64,000 bases of DNA, from contig NZ_BNCH01000003.1 in assembly GCF_014656375.1 (NCBI RefSeq), positions 62,001-126,000 on the forward strand, read 5' to 3'. This DNA comes from Aliiroseovarius zhejiangensis (GTDB lineage Bacteria > Pseudomonadota > Alphaproteobacteria > Rhodobacterales > Rhodobacteraceae). Position numbers and translations under genes: made by a program. Under the pieces are notes generated by a model that worked only from the letters and a program-made list of their open reading frames with translations, searched no databases and had not been told where the DNA came from. Positions 35,165 through 42,166 of this stretch are shown here, piece by piece; position 1 is the first letter of the stretch, and each line of letters starts with the position of its first letter.

Positions 35165-35934
35165 CCATCCGTGCCCCGAAACGTTTCGCTGTCCGATATC
35201 AGTGGCTCGGGCGGGGGCGGCTTGCGCAGGAAGGGTGCGCGTTTCAGATACAGGATCAGAGCCTGCCAATAGATCAGCGCCACGACACGCAGCGCCCCGA
35301 ACGGACGGCGCAGCGCGGCCCATGCCAGCGAGCGGTTGGTGGCGGGGAGCCGGTCGCCGACCAGCGTGGCCAACACCCCCTGATCCCCGTTTTCATAGAG
35401 GATGCGGATGTCGAATTTTTCATCGGTCATGCCGAAGTTGAACCGATACTGCCCCTGGACCTTCTGGAACGGCGAGACATGCATCAGCTTTTCGGCCACG
35501 ATCACATCGCGCTTTTCAATCGGGCGCAGGTCGTCGTGGGCGCAGAAATAGCAGTGCCGGTGTCCAAATGTGTTGTTCACCTCGGCGATGAAGGCGCGCG
35601 GTGTGCCGTCTTTGGTGGCGATCCAGAAGCTGACGGGATTGAAGTGGAACCCCAGAAAGCTGGGTTGGGTCAGCAGCCAAAGCTGCAGATTGTCTCTCGG
35701 CAGGCCGCGTGCTGCGAGTTCTTCACGAAACCACGCCACGCCGCGCCCGTCACCGCGCGGGCCGCCATGATGCTTGTCCCAGAGGGACCACAGATTGAAT
35801 CGATTGCGCGACAGCAGCGCAGGAAAGTGGACCTCCTCAAGATCGCTCAGCACAAAATCGACGCCATAGGTGAAGGCGTTTTTCAGCTTGCCGCGCCGTG
35901 CGTGCAGCGTGTGGGCTTGGACATGGTCAACCAT
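35161..35934 (-). CDS. DUF1365 protein of the sigma-E regulon
   Basis: A 257-residue protein of the DUF1365 family. Typical motifs are HARRGKLKNAFTYGVDFVL at the N-terminus, LTQPSFLGFHFNPVSFWIA, VNNTFGHRHCYF and EKLMHVSPFQ. The family usually travels with a flavin oxidase and a CFA-synthase homologue, as here, and is thought to act in membrane-lipid modification, though no reaction can be read from sequence. ATG 35934 is the only plausible start and lies seven bases after the -10 element of its predicted promoter, with no Shine-Dalgarno sequence, so translation is probably leaderless. The stop overlaps the SDR start. Confidence 0.88.
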   Translation of the reverse strand: MVDHVQAHTLHARRGKLKNAFTYGVDFVLSDLEEVHFPALLSRNRFNLWSLWDKHHGGPRGDGRGVAWFREELAARGLPRDNLQLWLLTQPSFLGFHFNPVSFWIATKDGTPRAFIAEVNNTFGHRHCYFCAHDDLRPIEKRDVIVAEKLMHVSPFQKVQGQYRFNFGMTDEKFDIRILYENGDQGVLATLVGDRLPATNRSLAWAALRRPFGALRVVALIYWQALILYLKRAPFLRKPPPPEPLISDSETFRGTDG

Positions 35935-35940
35935 TTGGAC

Positions 35941-35970
35941 TGATTACGCACCATTTTGGGTTCTGGATCA
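35941..35970 (-). promoter_or_regulatory. Sigma-E promoter of the DUF1365-SDR operon (predicts a leaderless mRNA)
   Basis: Read on the minus strand: TGATCC at 35970-35965, 18 bases, TAATCA at 35946-35941. Transcription would begin about six to eight bases on, at or next to the DUF1365 ATG at 35934. Confidence 0.75.
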
Positions 35971-36020
35971 CGAATTTTGCCGGACCTTTGGGAAAAAACA
36001 CGATTTTCTGGCGGTCTGAC

Positions 36021-36050
36021 TGATCCAAGTCGTTCTGCACGCCGTAATCC
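36021..36050 (+). promoter_or_regulatory. Sigma-E promoter of the flavin oxidase-CFA operon
   Basis: TGATCC at 36021-36026 and TAATCC at 36045-36050, again 18 bases apart. The predicted transcript start near 36057 leaves a leader of about 24 bases before the ATG at 36081. The -35 elements of the two divergent promoters are 50 bases apart. Confidence 0.75.
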
Positions 36051-36080
36051 CTTCATGTGAATTGCAAAAAAGAGGCGTCA

Positions 36081-37412
36081 ATGCTCGATCAACAGCTCGG
36101 CCCGCGTAGGAAGATTGCAATTGTCGGAGGGGGGATATCCGGCCTGTCGGCGGCCTACTATCTTTCGCAACGCCATGATGTCACGATCTACGAAGCTGCG
36201 ACCCGGCTGGGAGGTCATGCCCGAACCGTGATGGCGGGCAAGAACGGCGATCAGCCGGTAGATACCGGGTTCATCGTGTTCAATTACGTGACCTACCCCT
36301 ATCTGACGCGTCTGTTTCGCGAACTGGACGTTCCGGTTACGAAAAGTGAGATGAGCTTCGGGGCCAGTATCGACGACGGCTGGCTGGAATACGGGTTGAG
36401 CAACCTGAAATGTATCGCGGCGCAGAAGCGCAACCTGCTCAGGCCGCAGTTTTACAAGATGATCGCCGACATCCTGCGTTTCGGAAAGCATGCCGAAGCC
36501 GCAGCGGTCGATGACGACAAGACCATCGCCGATCTGGTGGACGAGCTGCGCCTGGGGCAGTGGTTTCGCAACAATTACCTGATGCCGATGTGCGGCGCGA
36601 TCTGGTCGACCCCTGTGGCCGAGATCGACCAGTTCCCGGCCCGGTCGCTGGTGCGCTTCTTTCGCAATCACGCCCTGCTGGCGGGTCTGGGCGAACACCA
36701 GTGGTGGACCGTCAAAGGTGGCAGCATTGAGTATGTAACCCGGCTTGAGGCCGCGTTGCGCGCGCGCGGGGTGTCGATCCGGCTGGGCGCACTGGTCACA
36801 CGTGTGGCCCGGATGCCCTATGGCGTCACCGTGCAGACCGTGCAGGGCGAGGACAAGGGATATGACGACATCATCCTGGCCTGCCATTCCGATCAGGCGC
36901 TGGCCATGCTGGGCGATGGGGCGACCGAACCCGAGGCCGCGGCGCTGGCGCGCATTCGCTATCAACCCAACAAGGCGGTCCTTCATTGCGACCCCGGTCA
37001 GATGCCCCGGCGCCGCGCGGCATGGTCCAGCTGGGCTTATCGTTCGCAGGATGGGGCCATTGGCGTCACCTATTGGATGAACAAGCTGCAAGATATCCCC
37101 GAAGATGATCCGCTGTTTGTGACCCTGAACCCCTCGCGCCCGATTGCGGCGGACAAGATTTATGACGAGGTGGAATTTTCCCATCCGGTCTTCGACAGGG
37201 GCGCCTTGCGCGCGCAGGAGGAATTGCGCGCGATGCAGGGGATGAACCGGACATGGTACGCCGGTGCCTATCACCGCCACGGTTTCCACGAGGACGGCAT
37301 CGCCAGCGCACTGCGTGTCGTGCAGATGATCAACGACCAACATTCACCGAAAGGAACGGACATTGCGTTTGACGAACAAAGCCCTGAAGTCGGAGTTCCT
37401 GTCCACCTGTGA
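36081..37412 (+). CDS. FAD-dependent amine-oxidase-family protein of the sigma-E regulon
   Basis: A 443-residue flavoprotein. The dinucleotide loop is IVGGGISGLSAAYYL (from residue 14), followed by the GG-doublet motif YEAATRLGGHARTV. A C-terminal flavin contact is in TWYAGAYHRHGFHEDGIASA. Homologues lie in the RpoE regulon of R. sphaeroides (RSP1091, from memory), where genes of this set are needed for furan fatty acid synthesis; a desaturase or oxidase acting on a phospholipid acyl chain is a reasonable guess. The start at 36081 has AGAGG six bases upstream. Its 3' end overlaps the CFA-like gene by 50 bases. Confidence 0.88.
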   Translation: MLDQQLGPRRKIAIVGGGISGLSAAYYLSQRHDVTIYEAATRLGGHARTVMAGKNGDQPVDTGFIVFNYVTYPYLTRLFRELDVPVTKSEMSFGASIDDGWLEYGLSNLKCIAAQKRNLLRPQFYKMIADILRFGKHAEAAAVDDDKTIADLVDELRLGQWFRNNYLMPMCGAIWSTPVAEIDQFPARSLVRFFRNHALLAGLGEHQWWTVKGGSIEYVTRLEAALRARGVSIRLGALVTRVARMPYGVTVQTVQGEDKGYDDIILACHSDQALAMLGDGATEPEAAALARIRYQPNKAVLHCDPGQMPRRRAAWSSWAYRSQDGAIGVTYWMNKLQDIPEDDPLFVTLNPSRPIAADKIYDEVEFSHPVFDRGALRAQEELRAMQGMNRTWYAGAYHRHGFHEDGIASALRVVQMINDQHSPKGTDIAFDEQSPEVGVPVHL

Positions 37413-38526
37413 ACGGTTGCGGGACGGACAACTGACCCTGCGCACACCCGAGGGCGAGACCTATCATTTTGGGTCTGGCGGGCGGGTCGCAGAGATGCAG
37501 ATCAACGACTGGGCCGCCGTCTCGGCGATGGCCGCGCATGGGCAGGTCGGGCTGGGCGAGACATATGTGCAGGGCATGTGGGATACCCCGTCGATCGAGG
37601 GCCTGATGACCGTCGCCATGCAAAACCGTGACCACCTTGGCAGCTATGATCAGGCAAGCGTTTTCAACCGGGCCAAGTTTCGGTTGGTCGACACCATGTT
37701 GCGCGCCAATTCCCGTCGCGGGTCGCGCAAGAACATCCGGTCGCATTACGATGTCGGCAACGAGTTCTATCAGCTGTGGCTGGACGAGGGGATGACCTAT
37801 TCCTCGGGACTGTTTGCTGACGGAAGCGATGATCTGAGCGCGGCACAGACCCGCAAGAACGCCCGCGCCCTGTCGCGTCTTGGGGCGGGTGATCAGGTGC
37901 TGGAAATCGGCTGCGGGTGGGGCGGGTTTGCCGAACAGGCCACACGTCAGGGGCGTGATGTGACCGGCGTCACCATTTCGCGCAACCAGTACAGCTATGC
38001 CGATTGCCGTCTGGATGGGCGGGCGGACATTCAACTGCGCGATTATCGCGACATTGATGGCAAATATGACAATATCGTCTCGATCGAGATGATCGAGGCG
38101 GTGGGCGCGCGCTATTGGCCCAGTTATTTTTCGGTGCTCAAGAACACGCTGGCCGAAGGCGGGCGGGTGCTGTTGCAGGCGATCACCGTCAAGGATAGTT
38201 TCTTTGACACCTACAAGACCTCTTCGGATTACATCCGGCAGTATGTCTTTCCCGGCGGGATGCTGCTGTCGGACAGTGTGATTTCCGATCAGGCCCAGAA
38301 GGCTGGGTTGCAGGTTCAGGACAATTTCCACTTTGGTCAGGATTACGCCAAGACCTGTCGTATCTGGGCCGAACGCTTCGCTGCTCAGAAGCGCAGGATC
38401 GCCGAGATGGGCTATGGCGAGGCTTTCCAACGCAACTGGCAATATTATCTTGAGATCTGCGCCGCATCCTTCGCGATTGGGCACACCAATGTGGTGCAAG
38501 TGGAACTGGCCCATGCGCGCGCGTGA
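37363..38526 (+). CDS. Cyclopropane-fatty-acid synthase family SAM methyltransferase
   Basis: A 387-residue methyltransferase acting on unsaturated acyl chains of membrane phospholipids. Conserved motifs are HYDVGNEFYQLWLD (128-141), the SAM loop VLEIGCGWGGFAE (179-191), the active-site segment SIEMIEAVGARYWP and PGGMLLSDSV. CFA homologues may form cyclopropanes or only add a methyl (UfaM-type), and sequence alone does not decide. The start is unusual: TTG at 37363, with AAGGAACGG just before it; no ATG occurs until residue 46. It overlaps the flavin oxidase gene by 50 bases and the next gene by 14. Confidence 0.9.
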   Translation: MRLTNKALKSEFLSTCERLRDGQLTLRTPEGETYHFGSGGRVAEMQINDWAAVSAMAAHGQVGLGETYVQGMWDTPSIEGLMTVAMQNRDHLGSYDQASVFNRAKFRLVDTMLRANSRRGSRKNIRSHYDVGNEFYQLWLDEGMTYSSGLFADGSDDLSAAQTRKNARALSRLGAGDQVLEIGCGWGGFAEQATRQGRDVTGVTISRNQYSYADCRLDGRADIQLRDYRDIDGKYDNIVSIEMIEAVGARYWPSYFSVLKNTLAEGGRVLLQAITVKDSFFDTYKTSSDYIRQYVFPGGMLLSDSVISDQAQKAGLQVQDNFHFGQDYAKTCRIWAERFAAQKRRIAEMGYGEAFQRNWQYYLEICAASFAIGHTNVVQVELAHARA

Positions 38527-39022
38527 CATCATCACAGCTCTGGCCCTGTGGGTCGCTGCGGCGACGCCCATCGCGGCGCAAAGCAAGGTGGTAACGTCCG
38601 TCTTGCCGGGGGCCGAGCTGCGCGGCACGGCGACGTTGCGTTTCCTTGGCCTGCCGCTGTATCAGGCGCGGTTGTTCACGCCGGGGGCTGCCCCGCTGGA
38701 CTGGGGTCAGGATTTCGGGATCGAGCTGACCTATCTGCGCACCCTCACGCAATACGATCTGGTCGAGGCAACCTTGCGCGAGTTCAAGCGCACCGGCGGT
38801 GCCCTGCCGCTTGAGGCGCAGTTGAACGCCTGTTTCAAGGCGGTGGCCAAGGGCGACCGGTATCTTGCGATCACGGATGGCGATGACAGGATCGGCTTCT
38901 GGCGAAATGGAGCGCGCAGCTGCACCCTGAGCCATCCACAGATCAAACGCCGCTTCATGGGCATATTCGTGGGTGAGAACACAAGGTCGAAATCCTTCAC
39001 CCGACAGCTTACGGGGTCATGA
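38513..39022 (+). CDS. Exported chalcone-isomerase-like protein
   Basis: A 169-residue protein with a signal peptide (DIITALALWVAAATPIAA, cleavage near AQS) and a chalcone-isomerase-like fold: LRFLGLPLYQARLFTPG, then the family segment LTYLRTLTQYDLVEATLREF. Bacterial members are thought to bind fatty acids or similar lipids rather than chalcones. It lies in the middle of the sigma-E operon, overlapping the CFA-like gene by 14 bases and ending where the MFS gene begins. A periplasmic lipid-binding role fits this context but is inference. Confidence 0.82.
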   Translation: MRARDIITALALWVAAATPIAAQSKVVTSVLPGAELRGTATLRFLGLPLYQARLFTPGAAPLDWGQDFGIELTYLRTLTQYDLVEATLREFKRTGGALPLEAQLNACFKAVAKGDRYLAITDGDDRIGFWRNGARSCTLSHPQIKRRFMGIFVGENTRSKSFTRQLTGS

Positions 39023-40249
39023 ATGGTTTATCCGCGCGTCAGCCTCTATGCCTTGATGCTGGCTGCGGCGGGCATCCCCTTGTATATCCACCTGCCGCGG
39101 TTTGCCTCGGTCAATCTTGGGATCGGGCTGGGGATGATCGGGGTGATCCTCTTGATCATCCGGCTGGTCGATCTGGTGCAGGATCCGCTGTTGGGTTGGG
39201 CAATCGACCGCTGGCCAAGCGCGCAACTGCCTTTTGCGATGACCGCCGCCGCCGGGTTGGCCATCGGGTTTCCCATCCTGTTTTCGCTGGAGCCGGGCGG
39301 GGCTGTGACGCTCAGGCTGGTGGCGGTGCTGGTTCTTTTGTTTTCGTCTTACAGTCTGGGGATGATCCTGCTGTACGGGCGCAGTGCGACGCTGGCGCGG
39401 TCAACAGATGCGCACGACCTGATGACACTTGCCGCCTTTCGCGAGGCCGGGATGTTGGCCGGGGTCATTCTGGCCGCCATCGCCCCTGCGCTGTTCATGG
39501 GGCTTGGCGCCAGCGGGCAGGGCTATCCGGCATTCGGGTGGTTTCTGGGCGCCGTGGCCGTCACTGTCGCGCTGGCCAGTCGTCCGATCTGGAAACGCAC
39601 ACCGATTTGCGGCGACGGCCTGAGCCTGCAGGGGTTGGCAAGCGCCGGGGCCTTGCGCTTGCTGATGCTGGCGCTGGTCAACAGCCTGCCTGTCGCGGTC
39701 ACATCGACCCTGTTTCTGTTCTTTGTCGAAGACCGCCTGCAATTGCCCGGCAAGGCGGGGCCTCTTCTGATCCTGTTCTTCCTCAGCGCGGGGTTGAGCG
39801 TGCCGCTCTGGACCCGGCTCAGCCGCCATATCGGCACGAAAATGACGCTTGTCATCTCGATGCCGCTGGCGATCCTTGGCTTTATCGGGGCAGCCATGCT
39901 TGCCCCCGGCAATCTTGTCGGCTTTGCGATCATCTGCATTGCGTCCGGGGCGGCGCTGGGGGCGGATATGGTGGTTTTGCCCGCGATGTTCTCGGTCGTG
40001 CTGACGCAGGCCGGCCTGAACGCGTCCGCCGCGTTTGGCATCTGGTCGTTCGCGGGCAAGCTGGGCTTGGCACTGGCCGCTTTCGCCGTCCTGCCGCTTC
40101 TGGAACATCAGGGCTTCCAGCCCGGTCAAGTGAACAGCAAGGGCGCGCTGACCACCCTGAACATCGCCTATGCCATCGTGCCCTGCATCCTGAAACTTGG
40201 CGCCTTCGCCCTTGTGCTGGCGCTTCCATCCGAGAAGGCTTCCCCATGA
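39023..40249 (+). CDS. MFS transporter, GPH/MelB-like
   Basis: A 408-residue inner-membrane carrier with about twelve hydrophobic segments. The first cytoplasmic loop carries RLVDLVQDPLLGWAIDRW, the D-P-x-x-G-x-x-x-D motif of the glycoside-pentoside-hexuronide family. R. sphaeroides has a similar carrier in the same regulon. The substrate is unknown; in this setting it may flip a lipid or lyso-lipid rather than carry a sugar. It starts immediately after the chalcone-isomerase-like stop, and its own stop overlaps the DUF3833 start (ATGA). Confidence 0.88.
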   Translation: MVYPRVSLYALMLAAAGIPLYIHLPRFASVNLGIGLGMIGVILLIIRLVDLVQDPLLGWAIDRWPSAQLPFAMTAAAGLAIGFPILFSLEPGGAVTLRLVAVLVLLFSSYSLGMILLYGRSATLARSTDAHDLMTLAAFREAGMLAGVILAAIAPALFMGLGASGQGYPAFGWFLGAVAVTVALASRPIWKRTPICGDGLSLQGLASAGALRLLMLALVNSLPVAVTSTLFLFFVEDRLQLPGKAGPLLILFFLSAGLSVPLWTRLSRHIGTKMTLVISMPLAILGFIGAAMLAPGNLVGFAIICIASGAALGADMVVLPAMFSVVLTQAGLNASAAFGIWSFAGKLGLALAAFAVLPLLEHQGFQPGQVNSKGALTTLNIAYAIVPCILKLGAFALVLALPSEKASP

Positions 40250-40806
40250 AACTTCTGACTGCATTCCTTCTTCTGGTTCTGGCGGCAACCTTTGCCAAGA
40301 CCGTCCTGTTCAGTTTCCGCTCGCAAAGCCCGGATGACTATGCCGATACCGGACCCGCGTTTTCGCTGAAAGATCACCTTTCCGGCAAGTTCGCCTCGGA
40401 AGGCCTGATCTTTGGCCCTAACGGCAAGATGACGAACAGTTTCGTCGCCGAGATGGAGGGCAAATGGGATGGTGACACCGGCACCCTGACCGAGCGTTTC
40501 ACCTATACCAACGGTCGCACCCAGAACCGTAAATGGTTCCTGAAACTGGGCGAGGGCAATGCCTTTACCGCCACCGCTGATGATATCGTGGGCGAGGCGC
40601 GGGGCATTGTGGCCGGGTCGACCGTTTCAATCCGCTATCAGATCGTTTTGCCGCCCGAGGCGGGTGGCCACACGCTTTCCGCGACGGACTGGCTTTATCT
40701 GACCGAAGACGGCGTCATCATGAACAAATCCGAGATGCGCAAATACGGTCTGAAAGTGGCCGAACTGATCGCCACGATGCGTCCCGTCGATGGAACGAAA
40801 CCCTGA
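40246..40806 (+). CDS. DUF3833 protein
   Basis: A 186-residue protein with an N-terminal hydrophobic anchor or signal (MKLLTAFLLLVLAATFAKTV) and a beta-rich domain: DHLSGKFASEGLIFGPNGKM, then GDTGTLTERFTYTNGRTQNR, then LSATDWLYLTEDGVIMNKSE. This matches DUF3833, which resembles lipocalin-like folds and often sits in this operon. The role is unknown; lipid binding on the outer face of the inner membrane is plausible. A longer frame from 39019 reads through the MFS gene and is not real. Confidence 0.85.
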   Translation: MKLLTAFLLLVLAATFAKTVLFSFRSQSPDDYADTGPAFSLKDHLSGKFASEGLIFGPNGKMTNSFVAEMEGKWDGDTGTLTERFTYTNGRTQNRKWFLKLGEGNAFTATADDIVGEARGIVAGSTVSIRYQIVLPPEAGGHTLSATDWLYLTEDGVIMNKSEMRKYGLKVAELIATMRPVDGTKP

Positions 40807-40854
40807 CAGAGGCGTTGAAGAACGTACAAGAACAGTCTTAGCAGAAAGTGTCCC

Positions 40855-41571
40855 ATGTCCCGTCCCGTCCCCTATCTGGCCGTCGCCGTTTTACTTCTGT
40901 CGATCTTCTTCGCGGTGTCTCCGTGGTTCAGCAGCAATTTCGCCGGATACTCACCTGACCAGTTCCCCAGCACAGAGACTTTCTGGCCCGTACAGCCGGC
41001 AGGATGGACCTTCGGGATCTGGGGGCTGATCTATATTTGGCTGATCGCCGGGGCCGCGTGGGGGGTGTGGAAGGCACCTGAGGAAAAGAACTGGCAGAGG
41101 ATGCGCCGCCCACTGGCGATCAGCCTGCTGCTGGGTTGCTTTTGGATTGCAGCGGCCAATGCCTCGCCGGTTTGGGCCACGGTGATGATCCTTGTCATGG
41201 CGGTGACAGCCATCATGGCGATGCTGCGTGCGGGGGAAAGCGACCCGTGGTGGCAACTCCGTCCCGTTGCGCTTTATGCCGGGTGGCTCACGGCGGCGAC
41301 CGGCGTTGGCACTGGCGTAGTGCTGGGCGGGTATGAGATTCTGTCCTATCAAACAGCAGCCTTGGTGATGCTTGTCGTCGTGCTGGTCGCCGCGCTTATC
41401 GTGCAGTCGCTGCGACCCAGCGCATGGGCGTATCCCGCCGCGATCATCTGGGCCTTGGTGGGTGTAATTGCCGCCAACTGGCCATCGCAGAACTGGCCGG
41501 TGATCGGCATCGCGGTGCTTGGTATCGTGCTTCTGGGCTGGCGTGCGGTGTCTGGCGTCAGGGCAGCCTGA
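40855..41571 (+). CDS. Tryptophan-rich sensory protein (TspO-like) membrane protein
   Basis: A 238-residue membrane protein with about seven hydrophobic segments and many Trp. The segment PAGWTFGIWGLIYIWLIAG matches the TspO/MBR motif region, but the protein is longer than TspO (about 160 residues) and belongs to the larger relatives found beside sigma-E genes. TspO proteins bind porphyrins and other photosensitisers, which would suit a singlet-oxygen regulon. It follows DUF3833 after 48 bases without a terminator, so it is probably the last gene of the operon. Confidence 0.78.
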   Translation: MSRPVPYLAVAVLLLSIFFAVSPWFSSNFAGYSPDQFPSTETFWPVQPAGWTFGIWGLIYIWLIAGAAWGVWKAPEEKNWQRMRRPLAISLLLGCFWIAAANASPVWATVMILVMAVTAIMAMLRAGESDPWWQLRPVALYAGWLTAATGVGTGVVLGGYEILSYQTAALVMLVVVLVAALIVQSLRPSAWAYPAAIIWALVGVIAANWPSQNWPVIGIAVLGIVLLGWRAVSGVRAA

Positions 41572-41579
41572 CACGTGGG

Positions 41580-42038
41580 TCACACCGGAATGGGCGAGTG
41601 TTTCTTGATGTCACGCAGCACCACGTTGGTCTGAGCGCTTTCAACGGCGGTTTGCTGGAACAGGAACCCTTCCAGAAACGCGTTATAGGCGGCAAGGTCG
41701 CGGCACAGCACACGCAGGTGGTAATCCGCCTGTCCCGTCGTGGCGAAACACTCCACCACGTCCGGGCGGCGGTTCACGGCCTGAATGAACTCCTCGACCT
41801 TGTCGGGGTCGTGACGTGTCAGTTGCACATGCACAATCGCCTGAAAACTCAGCCCGGCGCGGGCGGGGTTCAGATAGGCCCCGTATCGCTCGATGATCTT
41901 CGCATCCTCCAGCGCACGCACCTTGCGCCAGCAGGCCGAGGTCGACATCCCCACCGCGTGCGCCAGTTCAGCGTTCGAGATCGTGCTGTCGCGTTGCAGA
42001 AGCTCCAGAATACGGCGATCCTTGGCGTCAAGGTTCAT
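41580..42038 (-). CDS. Lrp/AsnC-family transcriptional regulator
   Basis: A 152-residue regulator: the N-terminal helix-turn-helix is LDAKDRRILELLQRDSTISN with recognition helix MSTSACWRKVRALEDA. The C-terminal RAM effector domain ends with the conserved TNVVLRDIKKHSPIPV. The start at 42038 is the family start (MNLDAKDRR). It is divergent from the indolepyruvate ferredoxin oxidoreductase gene, which it very likely controls in response to an aromatic or branched amino acid. A dyad sits just before its start codon. Confidence 0.92.
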   Translation of the reverse strand: MNLDAKDRRILELLQRDSTISNAELAHAVGMSTSACWRKVRALEDAKIIERYGAYLNPARAGLSFQAIVHVQLTRHDPDKVEEFIQAVNRRPDVVECFATTGQADYHLRVLCRDLAAYNAFLEGFLFQQTAVESAQTNVVLRDIKKHSPIPV

Positions 42039-42042
42039 GGTA

Positions 42043-42062
42043 GAATTATCCTGATACAATTC
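42043..42062. promoter_or_regulatory. Candidate Lrp operator between lrp and ior
   Basis: GAATT at 42043-42047 and AATTC at 42058-42062 form an inverted repeat with a 10-base centre, partly extended by an outer T/A match. It begins five bases before the lrp start codon, so binding there would repress lrp itself. Confidence 0.3.
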
Positions 42063-42166
42063 AGAAAGTGGTAAGATTTCTCATAATCGGCATCCTATAC
42101 GGCCCCGAAAGGTATGATCAACCAAGTCACTTGAAATATCCTTGCAGGGAATCTGTGGAGCCAGCC

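Noticed and set aside
39019-40806. A 595-codon open frame running through the MFS gene into DUF3833
   Set aside because: Its first 400 codons are an out-of-frame reading of the MFS carrier with Arg/Gly/Ala-rich, non-protein-like sequence. Only the last 186 codons are a real gene.
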